NCBI RefSeq assembly: GCF_002865645.1
Contig: NW_020194685.1
Span: forward strand, 434,001-498,000
Source: Hyaloscypha bicolor E
Taxonomy: Eukaryota > Ascomycota > Leotiomycetes > Helotiales > Hyaloscyphaceae
Direction of reading: 5' to 3'
DNA length: 64,000 nt
Positions 25,676 through 38,200 of the stretch are shown piece after piece. Made by a program: the position numbers and the translations under genes. Positions within the stretch are counted from its first letter, which is position 1. The number at the start of each line of letters is the position of its first letter. The notes under the pieces are model-generated. The model was not told the origin of the DNA. It worked only from the letters and a program-made list of their open reading frames with translations, and made no database searches.

Positions 25676-26165
25676 CTTCAACCTGACGTATATCGTATCT
25701 GTGATGTGATGCGAGCCGCAAAGAAAATGGTTCTTATTCTTGGCCCAAGGAACCAGGAAGTTTTCGAAAGGGGGAGACCAACCGGGCGGATTCCGAGAAA
25801 TGATGACGAGGCCAAAAGGCTTTGGCTTCAGCAATGGGGCTCCCGACTCTGGACCTTACCTGAGCTCCTCTTGGCCCCGCCGGGTAAATCGATCGATATT
25901 TACTATCTCCCTTCAACCCCAAACAAGGTGGAGTCTATTGATATTACGAACTTCCGAGAACAGACGCGTGTTGAAGTGCCTCACGACAACAGGGGGAAGC
26001 GAACCTTCGGGGTCGGGAAAGATTCGTGGACAAAAGCCGCCTTCTCGTCGCGTGCATACGAGACTAAGCAAGATGCCACAGATATTGCTTCTCTCGTGGA
26101 CCATTTCGAGGGTACATTGGTCTTGCCAACACTTGAACTTATTACGCATGCAGCACAGGCCTTAT

Positions 26166-26552
26166 TGTTGAAATTAGGGGCCTGAGGCCCCTAATAGGCT
26201 TAGTAAGCCCTGGAACCGAACGCCATGGGGCTGTGCACTAGCTTAATACCCTGTCCAGCTGGAATACCCTGTATAGCTGGAATACCCTGTACGGCTGGAA
26301 TACCCTGTATAGCTGGAATACCCTGTACGGCTGGAATACCCTGTATAGCTGGAATACCATGTACGGCTGGAATACCCTGTATAGCTGTAATCGGTTCAGC
26401 TGGCATAGGGATTTAGTACATGTGACTTAGGGGGTTCAGGGCTATATATACGGGCTACTTACCACTGTAGAACAGCAGTCAATTCAGTACGTTTTACTTG
26501 GTTTACATTGCAAGCACGTGACCCTAGCTATATTGCTTTAGCTAGTTCAACA
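26166..26552 (+). mobile_element. 387-bp solo LTR inserted in the HET-like gene
   Basis: Begins TGTTGAAATTAGGGG and ends GCTAGTTCAACA (7-bp inverted ends TGTTGAA/TTCAACA). It is flanked by CTTAT on both sides (26161-26165, 26553-26557). TG...CA ends plus a 5-bp duplication indicate an LTR. The internal TATA-like GCTATATATA (26441-26450), followed by a candidate start region, fits an LTR promoter. It contains an 18-bp minisatellite. No gag or pol is present. Its composition is normal, so it arrived after, or escaped, RIP. It introduces an in-frame TGA at 26183. A non-autonomous MITE is the alternative. Confidence 0.87.
26243..26386. repeat. 18-bp minisatellite, 8 units
   Basis: Eight tandem units of GGAATACCCTGTAYRGCT, alternating TATAGCT and TACGGCT variants; the first unit is divergent. 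Because 18 is divisible by 3 and the unit lacks stops, both strands stay open: Gly-Ile-Pro-Cys-Thr/Ile-Ala on plus, Gly-Ile-Pro-Ala-Val/Ile-Gln on minus. The apparent ORFs here are products of the repeat, not genes. Confidence 0.95.
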
Positions 26553-27678
26553 CTTATGGCGACGCAAAAAGAGCACTTTCAAATTCCTCAATGGCGACTG
26601 TTCGTACGCTTTAATGGGTCTTCTGCGCCGTCGTCCGCCTGTCAAGGCTAGTGATGAAGACTTTGAGGCCTTCGCTCGACTGTCTCTTGCCAACGACAGC
26701 GATCGGTTGCTTGAACGCTTAATCTGCCTTCTTCCTCATCGGCGGTCAGCACCCTGGCACGAGTGGAAAGACGCCTGGAAGAAGGTCAACTTGTGGGATA
26801 TCGAACCCATCATCCAGGTGGCGGCAATCGCAGATAATAGCACTGTCGTTCTGGATGGTGCCTACGGTGCAACCATCCACTGGCGTAAGCTGCACCCCGT
26901 TGCATTCTCTAAGCGCAAGACGGCGTGGAGAGAGGCCGTGAAGTGGGGCATCCGTCTCGGAGCTGCATACTTCCTCACGGCTGTCATCCTTATTGCCGAG
27001 TCTCCAAAGCCTGGTAACACCACCATCAAGAACCCATACGGGCCAAATATTGTCATACCTCGCCCAACGAGCCCACTGCTCATCATCGGCATTATTTCCC
27101 TCATCCTGACTATCTTTGTCCTCGTCTATGCCCCCTGGGCCATGCTCAAGATCTATCGCGGGAAGTTCTGGAGCACCCAGGGCTGGTTCTTCGGCATCGA
27201 GGGCTGCGCGGACATTGCACAAGTCGAGAAGTGCCTTTTTGCCAGCAATCACCACCGCCTCAAATGGAGCACTAATGGCAGTATGCTCTCAAGGCATCAT
27301 CTGGGCAGGCTTCACAACGAGAACGGCCGGGAATGTCTCCCTGAAGAACCTGTGGCAGCTTCTTGGACCCGAGGTCAATTTGAGGCTGCGCGGAGGGACA
27401 GAGGCGGAATCGAGAGGCTGTATACTCTCATCGACACCTACTCCATGGAGGCGACGCTGTTCTGGGCGGAAGTGCCGCCAACTGCGGTCTTCATCTGTGG
27501 CAGTGAAGGTGGTATGAAGCGAGCTATTCTTTGCTCCTTTGATTGGAAGACGAACAGTTTTGTAAGGGAGACGGTCGTGCGTATGAAGACTATGGTGGTT
27601 GATAAGATGTCACGTGTTGAACGGTTCAGGTTTGCCCTGTCGAGGAAGGACACTTTCCAAGTGGAGGAGACGCACTAG

Positions 27679-27900
27679 GTCTCCGAGGGAAGTTGGGACT
27701 CTTTTCGACGCTATTATCATGACCGTTGATCGGTCCGGAGATTTGAACCGTCGCTATTGTAATGTTCGTTTTCTTTATACTATCTCTGTCTAGTGTTATA
27801 TAGCTATCTCTCTTGAATGTTCCCCAAGCTGTAGACAGTTCTCTGACCACATAGTCTCTGACCACATAGTCATGACTTGAGATTTTCTGATTTCATGGTG
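27679..27900. other. 3' flank of HET-like gene
   Basis: No gene seen. A short direct repeat CTCTGACCACATAGTC occurs twice at about 27,841-27,870. Confidence 0.5.
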
Positions 27901-27904
27901 AATA

Positions 27905-28139
27905 CTGCCTCCAAGGTTGGCTTTATCGCTCGTTGCCGAAAACTTATGCAAATCCCCCATCGTTAGCATCATGGGTGCGGCAGCTACAAGACAAGATCAG
28001 CAAATCCCCGTCATGGCTCTCGAAGCAGCGTCAGTACCCTCTCACAGAGAACTATGTCAGAATACCCATAGACTCAGGATTAATTTTCCCTTTCGCAGGT
28101 TCCGTTTTAGTCTGCGGATGTGAGCCTCTGCTGCTTTAA
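27905..28139 (+). other. possible coding fragment, unidentified
   Basis: A plus-strand frame reads CLQGWLYRSLPKTYANP, then WVRQLQDKISKSPSWLSKQR and ends PFAGSVLVCGCEPLLL. It has gene-like composition but no ATG start. A possible splice acceptor (TTTCGCAG, about 28,098) lies near its end. It could be a relic of a gene or transposon. No family recognised; an overlapping frame is also open. Confidence 0.25.
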
Positions 28140-28184
28140 CCTGAGCTGAGGGTGAACGTACCTGAGCCGAGGATGAGCATGTCG

Positions 28185-28250
28185 GAGCAGAGCCTGGGCA
28201 AGCCTGAGCAGAGCCTGAGCAAGCCTGAGCAGAGCCTGAGTATCCTGAGC
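28185..28250. repeat. 21-bp tandem repeat, ~3 units
   Basis: Units GAGCAGAGCCTGAGCAAGCCT, themselves built from two GAGCCTGAGCA-like half-units that continue imperfectly from about 28,137. The Cys/Ser/Ala-rich minus-strand frame across it (28057-28281) is a by-product. Confidence 0.9.
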
Positions 28251-29050
28251 ACGTCCTCGTTTGTTTGTTTGTTTTATTCATAAACCGTTCCAGGCCTGAA
28301 AAGGCCCATGCGGTGTCTAATAAGCGCCGGTCCCGCCCGTGCCGCTCGTGTATCTACTTGCATCTACCGGAATCTCCCGTTCATACCCCCATTCGAGAGC
28401 CCCCGAAATGTTACAGTCCCTAAGATGTCCCAATATCCCTGTCCCTTGTCCGTACAATGTCCCAGTCTTTGTCCCACTGTCCCCAGATCCCAAAATTACT
28501 ATAAATACAAGAGTATAGATCCCCAGAGGTCTCCAAGTCTAAGGTACTCGAGCCAGGGTACAAGAGAGAGCATTTGAGGGTACTATGCTGGGAAGTTCAG
28601 CCCCACAGAGTAAGATACGGTTCCCCTGGTGAGCATCCTGGAGCCTTACGCCTGCGCTAGGGTTAAGTATTGGTCTACTCCTATTCGGTTAGGTATAAGA
28701 TTGACCTCGCCCTTCCACTCTGCGTAGCCAAGGGGGTTTCCAGGTGCTTCCAGAGTATTAAGCCATATCTCATATTATTCTTGCAGTTTCGCGCTATTCT
28801 TGTGAGGTGGGACGCTTTTTATACGGTACCCGACACTTTTAATAGAGTCTAAATAGGCAAGAAAGATGGGCCGGAGCCCCTGTATTAGTCCCGTATTAAG
28901 CCCCCGTTCTCGTATCCCCATATCCCATATTCCTTCTAACTTTTGGTATAGTAAAAAGGCGGTAACTAAAAGAGCCTTATTTGAACCTAAACTGTAACCG
29001 ACCATACGGCGGTCCTATATTAGTAATAATAGTTAGGCGAATATTTTAAC
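28251..29050. other. intergenic DNA at the right edge of the gene island
   Basis: Balanced composition with short chance frames only. A pyrimidine-rich stretch at about 28,415-28,490 repeats TGTCCC words (CCCTGTCCCTTGTCC and similar). Composition turns AT-rich after about 29,000. Confidence 0.5.
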
Positions 29051-29749
29051 CATATTCTGCAAACCCCCCTAAGGGGTTATAGGAAGCGGGCAATCCCTAG
29101 TGCCCTATAAAAAGTAATAAAATAAAAGATCTATATATAGGTTTCTTCCTAAAAAATACAAGTAGGTAAAGTTAAAGTAATGAGATAAAAGATCCTATTT
29201 CTAGGAGACTTATATTTAGTATCTTACTTATAGTTTTCTAAATACTTATTTAAGATCTCGAAAAATTCAGTAGCCGAATTAGTATTTCTATTATTTCTGC
29301 TATTACTAGTTTAAGTACTAATAGATTGGTTTCCCTAAATAGTACCAGGAGGCCAGTTTTTATTATAAAGATAGCTACTAGAATAATAATTAATGGCTTA
29401 TATAAAATAATTCTCAGATCTATAATATGTTTAACTTTTGTCTTAAACTCCGTCTATAAGTCTTTAAAAGCAGGGCAGATAAATAGAATATAGGAAACCG
29501 TTTAGTTTATATCCAGGTAATATTAGTTATATTTTAGTAATTCGAATTCTTTTACTTTCTTTCCTAATAGGAACTTATTAAGCCCGATTTTTCCTGTTTT
29601 TATTTAAACTAGTATTACCTAAAGTTATTTAGATATTTCCTAGTATTTCTCTAGAATATTATAATAGGGTTCCCGTACTATTCTCCTATATTATATACCG
29701 TATTTACTCTCGTTCTACTATCTCCTTTATTTATAGCCTAGTTATTAGT

Positions 29750-30130
29750 TAATACTATTTTTAACTAGTATATATATTAATACTATTATATCTGCTTCTT
29801 TTTTATATAGCTCGAGAATATTTATTTTATTTCTTTATCCTATTATTTCCTTTATTATTATATTAATAGTTTTATTACTTTTTATTTCTATATATACCGG
29901 TATCTAGTATATTTATATCTTATTAAGTATAGTAATAAGAAATACATGAATTATAGCAAGATATATTTAGGCTTCCTTTATTATTAGATTAGTTACTAAT
30001 TAAATAATAGATTAGTTATTAATAAAGATATAGATAGGACAAAATCTCCTACTATCTTATACTATTTATAAAGCTATAATAATTTCATATACTTTGCCCG
30101 TATATACTATTAATATCTTTTCTTTTTCTA
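29750..30130 (-). pseudogene. LINE RNase H domain
   Basis: Minus strand reads VYTGKVYEIIIAL, then PIYIFINNQSIIQ (family TDNQAAI), then IYQIPVYIEIKSNKTIN (family HWIPAHVGVEGNEAAD). Block order and spacing match LINE-encoded RNase H; catalytic Asp residues now read Asn. Confidence 0.7.
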
Positions 30131-30899
30131 GATATATTAACCTAATTTCTCTTATCTTTTTTAGATATATTATGAATCCGATCTATCTTATAATTTCTAA
30201 TCCGTTTATATAGAAGTAAAGTCTCTTTTTCTTAAGTAGGATCCTATTATATACTTTAGTAGCCTTTTTCGAAATATCTTAAATTTTGGTATAGGTATTA
30301 AGGGTCCGGCTTTAGGGTATTACTATAAACCCATATTTTTATTTTATACTTTCTAGAGAAATCTTATAATTATTTATAAAAAAGCCCATATATTACTCGA
30401 GTATATTATTAAGCCTTATTAGTATTTAGGCCTATTACTATTTAATAATTTCTTTCTTTTATAGTAATGAGTTTATTCTAATAAGTACTTTATAGGCTTT
30501 ATTAGCTAGCTTTAGATTAGCCGGTATTAAGTAAAGTTCTATATTAAGTACTTCTATTACTATTACTTTATATATATTCGATATATTAAGTATTACTTAT
30601 TTCTGGATTTATATAATAGTTATTATTACTTTTTAATTTCTAGAGAATACTTATACTAAGAAATAAAATAGAAATAATAGAAGTATTATAATATAATAGA
30701 TACTATAAGCTTAGATAAGGCTCACTTCCCATATTAATTTGCCTAAGAATTATATAGTTTCTAGGGCTTACTAGGCTTTAATTTTTATTATAATAAGATA
30801 TTTATTAAAGATTAGTCTATTATTAAGAATTACTTTAAGTAATTTTGCTTTCTTCTTTAGCTAAAGAAATATCTTATTTGGGAGTTATATTAGTAATAA

Positions 30900-31800
30900 G
30901 TTAGCTATTTTATCTACTTCTTTAGTTCCTAGTCTAAAGAAATAGACTAGCTAAAATTTATATAATATAAAGACTAAGCCTATTCTTTTATTCTAATTAT
31001 TAAATCTAGCTTATGTCTTTATAAGTTTTTTAATATTTTTATAACTATTATCTTTAATTACTAGGATAGTAATATTATTTATTTATCTTATTTCCTTATA
31101 TTTGTCTTTTACTATAATATCTAGAAGCTTAATATTATAGAAAGAGAATAGGTTCGAGCAGGTTAGAGAGCCCTATAATATCCCGAGATTTATAATAAAA
31201 CTATTCGTAATATACTCGGGTAGCTTTATAATTATTAACTAGTCTTATAGGAAGCTAGCTATCTACCTACTCTATTTATCTCCTAGTTATTATTATTTGA
31301 GGTTATAAATTAGCCTTAAGTATAAGATATTATTAAAAGCCCCTAAAATATTAAGTAATAGAAATATAGTACTTTTCCTCTTTTTTTAGGCCTTATATAT
31401 TACTATAGTTATATTATATAGTATTATATTATAAGATAGGCCTTTTCTTTCTCTAATATAACTTACTAGTAGGATATTTTCAGCCTTTATTAGGTAGCTA
31501 AACCTTATAGCTATAATTAATTCAAATAGCTTACCTAGTATATTTAGGAAAATAATTAGTCTATAGTTATTTGCCTTAGTATTATTCTTTTCTTTTTTCT
31601 TTCCTGGCTTCTTTAATAGGATTATAATTAATTTCTTAAAGTATACCGGGTAATATTTAAGTTTAAGGCTCTAATTATAATTCTAGATTAAAATTAGAGT
31701 AATAATATAAATTATTTATTTAATAACCTTATTATTAATATTATCTAATCCGGGTACTTTTCCCGCCTTTATATTCTTTACTATAATTATAATCTCTACT
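30900..31800 (-). pseudogene. LINE reverse transcriptase domain
   Basis: Minus strand blocks in order: GKxPGLDNINNKVIK (~31,760), YYPVYFKKLIIIPIKKPGKK (~31,620), NNYRLIIFLNILGKLFE (~31,560), LLLNILGAFNNI (~31,350; family LLLDVSGAFDNV). Small frame changes and stops interrupt it. Confidence 0.78.
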
Positions 31801-32674
31801 ATAATAATTTCAGGGTAATTAATTAGGTCCGGGTATTAGTAATTTATAGTAATATTACTTAAGTTTATAAAAACTAGTAAGGAGAAGAATTATTCTCCTA
31901 ATAATATAGCTTTAGCTTCTAGTATTATTATTATTTTCTCTTTATAAATAATATTAGAAAGTTATATTATTTATTAGATATTATAGTTCTTAATAGCTTT
32001 TATTATTCTCTATAGTTATTTCGGGTTACTAATAGTTAATACTAGATAATACCTCTATTAGTTTTATTTAAATCTTCTAATAGCTCTTTTAAATTTATAT
32101 TTAAGTTTCTTATATTATTTTAGGGTTTCTTTAAAGTAATCTCTTATATAGTCCTATTTAGCTTATTTTATTTCTATTTATAATTCTTTTAGCTTCCTTA
32201 TAAATCTAGTAACTATAAAGAGGCTAATTCTTATAATTAGTATAGCTTTTATAATAGTTTATTATAGTATCTAGATAAATATCTCGTACTTATAGTTAAT
32301 ATTTCCTCTTATAGGGATTTTTAGGAAGTTCTAGTATTATTTCTTAGTTTTCTTACCTACTATTCTCTATATTATATTCCAGTTTATATTTCCCTATTTC
32401 TTCCTTATTTATTTGTTTTTCTTTCCGGAAATACTTAATACTTATAAGAAAAAGGCCTCTATTAGTATATAATTAGATTATTAGTCTTATAGGCTATCCC
32501 TATTAAAGTCTTTCTTTATTAGGACTATAATGGCTTAGAATTAGTCTACTAGTATTTCATTTGCCTAGATTAAGTCTAGTATTAAGTCCTATAAACCAGA
32601 TCCTGCCTTTACTAGCCAGGTAATAATTCCTGGCTTAACTAGTTAGAGTAGTCCGAGCTAACCTATATACTTAA

Positions 32675-32678
32675 CTAG
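32675..32678. repeat. 4-bp target duplication CTAG of copy A, left
   Basis: CTAG precedes the 5' LTR and follows the 3' LTR (45844-45847). In the LINE frame one copy is needed and one is extra. Confidence 0.8.
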
Positions 32679-32981
32679 TATGGTATAATAGGCTGTACTT
32701 GTCAAAAATCATGTTGTTTTAGTGGTTTTAAGGTTTAGGTTATATAGTAAAGGCCGTGGCCTTTTATATGTGACTTTCGGAAATCATATAAGAAAGCTGG
32801 TTTTTCTATAGACTTAGATAATAATTCTTTATGAATATTTAATTAATTAAGCTTTTATATACTATATACTATTTATACTTTACTATTTATGCTTTTGATT
32901 TATTATTTTGCTATTAAGTCATGTTTTATACTCTGGTATATTTTATATAAGTTTTTATCTTATTATAGTTTCCCTCCCACA
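32679..32981 (+). repeat. 5' LTR of copy A
   Basis: From TATGGTATAATAGGC (unmutated form TGTGGTACGGC, seen in copy B) to CCCTCCCACA. Same 303-bp length as the 3' LTR. Palindrome at 32739-32774. Confidence 0.87.
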
Positions 32982-33849
32982 TATTTTATAGTAAGTAATA
33001 TAGGGAGAATAGAAACTTTGCAGTTAAGGTAATACTCTTATAAAGTTCTAAGGGATATCTGTAAGGCGGATTATTAGCTTAGCAAGTTAGGGGAGAAAAG
33101 GGCTATTATAATACCTTGAGCCTAAGGCCAAAATATTAAGGATATATAAGTATTAATCTCAGTATCTTATATTAATTTCCGATATATCTAGTAACTTGAA
33201 TACGAGTTAGCCGCAAGATATGGTTATTAGTATAGTATATAAGGGTAGTGAGAATAGAGGCTAATTATAGAAGGAAAAGAAGTAAAGGAAATAGAATGGG
33301 AAATATTATACTAAAATAGTATAAGTTAGATCTTAGTTAGAAACAGACTTTAGTACTCGGAAATAAAGTTATACTATTAATTTGTATATTGCTTTTAGTT
33401 ATAATAAAAACGGGAATAGAGGCAGTATTAATTTTAGTAGAAAAGCTTACTTCTAAGTCCGGAGAAGATATCTAAAAGAGGAAATGTCCTTAAATTCAAG
33501 TAGAATAGTAAACTGGAATTAGAAATAAGAATTAAAAAGAAATCGGAAATAAGAAATTATATAGATAAACTAGAGAAGCTTCTAGAGAAAGAAATAGATA
33601 CTAAGTAGAAAGACAAAAGAGAATTTAGAAAAATCAGAAAAATTAGCGAAATTATATTTATTATTTTTATTATTACCTTTAATAGTATTAATAGGTATAC
33701 CTAGTTTAGCGAAATTAAAGGAAAATACGGTAGGTATTAAGCTAAAGAAGCAGGAAAGAGAGTATAAGTAATAGGAACAAGATAGGAAAAGCTATTACTT
33801 TATTATTACTAATACTAAAACTCGAACCTTAATTATATCCGTTATTATT

Positions 33850-35330
33850 AACCGGTTTCTCCCTAATCCCGGTTCCTAAATTAAAAGATATGTTTAAATA
33901 GGAAATTAGTTCTTTAGGAATATTATTAATAAAAGTTTCAGGTACGGAAACTCTATAATTAGTTATAGAAGAAGTTATTAAGATTAATATAGCTGAGAAC
34001 AAGTATATACTAGTACCGGGTTTAAACCTGCCGCTTACGGGAGCTCCTGAAATACTATGGTTTCAGGGAAGTAATATTTCTATATTCTTGAAATAGTATA
34101 TAGATATATATAAGAACTATTATATTCCTAATAATACTAAAAGAGAGAGAATTATTCGTTATATCTTATTTATTTATAAGAATTAGATTAAGGCTATACC
34201 GGAGTACTATACTAATAACCCAGGAGATTACTAGGAAACTAAGTTCTTTAAGGCCTTACTAAAGGAATTCCGAAAACATAACTAGGAAATACTCAAAATT
34301 AGCTATAACTTTCTTAATTGGATTATTATATAAGCTTAGAATAAAGAGATTTCTTCCAAGTCTTATATTAATATATTTAATAAAGTATTAAAGGAATTAC
34401 TAAAAAGGAAAGAAATAGATGAAATTACTTAGTACTAAAAGTTTATAAGAGAATTATCTATTCTAGTAAGGGATTGCATTCTTAAGAATACGAATTTCGA
34501 GCCTATAAACGTTTCTACTTATAAATATAGCAAGATATATAAGAAGGTAGTAATATCTTATTAGTATAAAGAAAAGAAATACCGTTTTAATATTACTAAT
34601 AACTCAGATATATCCAGACTTAGATAAGAATACTTGGATATAGTAGTTTATAATATGGTTCCCAAATCAGAAGATAATTATTTCTTATTAGTTTCTCCTA
34701 TTATACTTCCTGAAGCTACTATAGGTATGGGTGAGAGAAGAACCTAGCCTATAGCTAATTATATGAAACTTACTAAAAGTAGTAAACCCAAGGGAGATAA
34801 TATTAACTAGCTAATAAGAAGTCTGGAAAAACTATCTATTACTACTATAACTTAAGAGAACCTATAGAGATAACTTAATATAGCTACTATTATAATTCGG
34901 GAGAATATCCGTAGCCTGCTTATATAGCCTACCTAATTATAATAAATATAATAGTATTAATAGCCTAGTAGATATAATTCGGGTTTTCGGAAAGAATATA
35001 CTAGAAATTATAGTAGAGGTTATAGAGAATGCTATAGTAGCTATAGTAGTCGAGCTAGAATAGGTAAAGAGTCTAAATAATTATATTCTAGAGGAAGTTA
35101 GTCTCAAGTATAGTTAGAAAACACTACTTAAGTTAATGCGGCCTATAGTATGGATCTAGAACCGAGAGAACGAATTTGCTATAGGTACTATAGCAGGGAT
35201 AAGAATAATAATATTAACCCAGAATATATTTATATTTCTTAGTTCTATTACCTACTAATAAAAGAACTTATAAACCGTAAATATACTTACTAATTTAATA
35301 AAAGATAATATAAAGGGCTATTTAAGCCTG
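33850..35330 (+). pseudogene. gag of copy A
   Basis: Gag core recognisable as GAPEILWFQGSNISIFL (~34,040), NYYIPNNTKRERIIRY (~34,125) and FFKALLKEFRKHN (~34,240). These are the fungal gypsy Gag blocks around the family motif for a target protein that multimerises and binds RNA. A Cys-rich block near 35,170 (ERICYRYYSR) looks like a zinc knuckle with Cys-to-Tyr damage. Many in-frame stops occur. Start not determined. Confidence 0.65.
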
Positions 35331-37029
35331 GATAAGAAAGCATTTCTTTTTTCCTTACTAGTAAGTACTAGTAATTTAACTAAATCGTTTCCCAAGTCTA
35401 AAGAAGAGAATTTAACTATAACTTAAATACTCGACCCAAAAATATCTAGAGATTAATAGGGGATACCTAATTTACTAGGCAAGAAAGAGAAAAGGGAATT
35501 AGCTAACCGGGATCTGTATATAAAAGCAAGCAAGTTATACCTAGGGAATCTGAATAGCCGCTTTGCCTTAGAGGAAATTATATTGGAATTACTAATACTT
35601 TAGATTCTGGAATTAATAAATAATACCAAGATTTGGCTATAAATAGTATTTCTATTAATATTATAATAGGTTTCTTATTAAGGAGAAAGGGAAAAGAGGT
35701 AGAAATAGCTAAAGAGGTTTTCCGAAAACGAGCTAGAATAGAAGAGAAGCTATTCTATATAAGAGGCCAGAAAAATACTACTTTAAGAAGTAATAAATAA
35801 GGAGACGGCCTAGCTAAGGATATAGATATTAATACTTCCGGGGATAAATAAGATAAATTAGGGACCTAATATATCCTTAATTATAATAAGTATAGAATTC
35901 CTAAAGTTAATAATATTCTAATAAGACTACTAAAGAAAGCAATTATTCTATTTCCGAAGATTTAGAAGAGAATAAGAATACTTATTAATGCCTTGAAAAT
36001 ACTAGATCTAGCTACTATATTTTAGAACTAATAAATTAAGGATAATACTTCTTATTTTACTATCTTATAAATAGGAAATACTATTATATTAAGTATAGTT
36101 AGATATACTAGAAGATCTGCGGAACTAGTAGCTATGGCTTATATAATAGATAGAATATTTAAGGGATTAGAAATACTAGTTCAGGTATCTAATACTAATA
36201 GAATTATTTAATTTAAAGGTAATAGTATTAATATTTGGATATTACTGGCTTATAAATATATTATACGAGCTTTATACCTCTAATTTGTATTTCGAGGATC
36301 TTAAGGAAGTATTAAATATAAAGAAATAATTAATACTAGAGCTAAAGTTAATATTTTCCCCGAAAAGATCTCTAGAAATATTAGTAAAGTAGTATATAAT
36401 ACTATAGATTATTAAATATCTATTATTACTAGGGCAGAATTTGGATTTATAGGAATAGTAAAGCTTAGAGCTAAGGTTATAAATAGAGTAGGATACAAAA
36501 ACATATTTTTCCTAGTTAAAGGGGCTCTAAAGATCCTGCTTAATTAATTATTCTTAGTAAAGATAAAGATAAATATTATATATAGGAGTAATAGTTTATA
36601 AGATAAAAGGTTTATTAACCCTAAAAATAATTAGAATACCTATACTATTATAATTATTTTACTTTTAAAGAATACTAGAAAGTAGAAGAAAATAATAGTT
36701 TAAAAATACTAAGTTTCCAGAATTAAAGAATTAAATAATATAGAGCAGGAAACTAAAGATAAAGAGGAAAAATAGAGCCTGGTATTATAACTAGTAGTAA
36801 TATTAGGGAAAATAGAAAGATACTGGGATTTCCTATAGATTCTTTTATTTTGGATTTAAAAATTTAAAAAATTAATAATATTTTTGGAGAAACTAAAGCA
36901 GAAAAGTCTCTAATTAGAATATTATTAAGAGTTATTCCGGATTTAATAGAAAAGGAAATAAAAAGAATATTAAATAAAGATATTTCTAAAGAAAAGATAA
37001 AGTAATATCTCCTAATAGTAAAGAAATAT

Positions 37030-38200
37030 ATTCCCGAAGCTAAGAAATATTAAACCCAAGACTAGAAAGAATTCTGGAATATATAGGAGCTTAAGGAAGG
37101 TATATTAAAATACCGGACGAAAAGGCTCTCTCTATATCTAACTAGAAAGGAATTAAATAGGAAGGTTATAAACTCCGGAGATTAGACGAAAAGAGTACTA
37201 GAGAAAATGGCTATAGCTTTTAAAGAAAAAGATAATAACTATAGTTTATTTCTAGTTATAGAAATATATAAAATAAAGAATAAGAAGGTTTAACTAATAG
37301 ATACTAATAATAGAACTAGAAAAGGCCCTAGTAGACGTCCGGACTAGTTTAAGAAATCTAAAGCTAGAGAATACCTATAAGAGTATACTGGGAAGTATAA
37401 GAATTATCTTTTACTAAGAATATTAGCTATTTCAAGAGATTTATAACTTACTCTGGAATATCTTAAATAATTAGATATTAGTAACTAGTTCTAGGAAAAG
37501 GAACTAGTTATATTCCGAAAATTAATAGTTAATTAAGAAGATATAATTATATTTAATTAGAAAGAAGTAAGAAAAGTCTATAAAGATATTAGCCTATTTA
37601 TTTTAATTAAGACTATTAAATATAAAGCCTAATAAGAGAAGAATTTCTCATATCCTAAAGCTCTAGTACTAGTAATAGTAAAAATATTATTAGAATACCT
37701 AGATTATAAAGTTCTTAAGAAATATAATAGATCTTACTAAAATCTATAGTTCTTGGTTATAAAAAAGGTTACTGGGACTTATAGACTAATTAATACTGCT
37801 ATAAAGATAAATTTAGTAACCCTACGGGATACTAACCTATTCCTATCTACTAATAAGATCTTAGAGGAATTTATTAGATATATTTATATCTCTCTAATTA
37901 ATTTCTTTTCTGGATATAATTAACTTATATTAGATACTTGTAATAGAGATTTAACTACATTTATAATGCCTCTGGGGCTATTAAGAATAACTATACTATC
38001 TCAGGGAGCTACTAATTTCGTTATATAGTTTATACGGGTTATTATAACTATTCTAGAGAATCTATTTCCTAAAATTGCTATACTATTTATTAATAATATT
38101 AGAGTTAAGGGACCTTATATAGACTATAATAGGTAGCTTATTTTACCTGGAATTTAGTATTTTGTATTTGAGTACCTTTAAAACCTAGATATAATCTTAG
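37030..38200 (+). pseudogene. reverse transcriptase of copy A
   Basis: From about 37,745 the frame reads WFLVIKKVTGTYRLIN, INLVTLRDTN, ISLINFFSGYN, FIMPLGLLRITIL and LFINNIRVKGP, all standard blocks of a gypsy RT subgroup whose active site is FIDDxxVKG. The two catalytic Asp codons are AAT AAT at 38092-38097, so the enzyme is dead. The region before 37,700 is the linker from protease. Confidence 0.82.

Larger units (their letters stand above)
23968..27678 (+). pseudogene. HET-like membrane protein gene, broken by frameshift and solo LTR
   Basis: Proposed exons: 23968-24015, 24065-24136, about 24263-24892, about 24885-25614, 25676-26165 and 26558-27678. The 25615-25675 intron (GTATGT, TATCTAAC, CAACAG) and the 24016-24064 intron (GTTAGA, GAACTAAC, CGAG) are convincing; the acceptor after 24136 is unsure (24263, 24251 or 24284 keep frame). 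HET-type blocks, by order and spacing: GLNAFYIDFECVD (~25520), YRICDVMRAAKKMVLILG (~25690), WGSRLWTLPELLL (~25840), SYALMGLLRRRPP (~26602). Two membrane segments follow (about 26,945-27,000 and 27,070-27,145). Damage: the frame slips near 24890 (GRY, then a TGA, while LIELQSK continues in the next frame), and a 387-bp LTR sits after codon ALW. Removing the LTR and one CTTAT gives a continuous frame. The family is linked to heterokaryon incompatibility; that role here is inference. There is almost no RIP in this gene. Confidence 0.72.
29100..32674 (-). mobile_element. Tad1-like LINE, 3' part (endonuclease end, RT, RNase H)
   Basis: Minus-strand remnant of a non-LTR retrotransposon. From 32,674 down it reads the end of an apurinic-type endonuclease (LVKYIG, LGLL, LVKPGIITW, DLIxANE), then RT, then RNase H. 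Former Trp/Gln codons are stops and acidic residues are changed, so RIP has killed it. The element continues on the far side of copy A at 45844, in the same reading frame. RNase H after RT in one ORF is typical of the fungal Tad clade. The 3' end is not sharply visible. Confidence 0.78.

Noticed and set aside
26200..26416. Two overlapping ORFs rich in Gly-Ile-Pro repeats
   Set aside because: Both are created by the 18-bp minisatellite, whose unit is divisible by three and has no stops. They lie inside a solo LTR.
26746..27255. 169-codon minus-strand ORF
   Set aside because: Shadow of the HET-like gene on the opposite strand, where the protein motifs are clear.
28057..28281. Cys/Ser-rich minus-strand protein
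   Set aside because: By-product of the 21-bp tandem repeat at 28185-28250.
31145..31175. GGTTCGA word as a possible tRNA T-loop
   Set aside because: No acceptor stem, anticodon arm or box A around it; it lies inside the LINE RT remnant.
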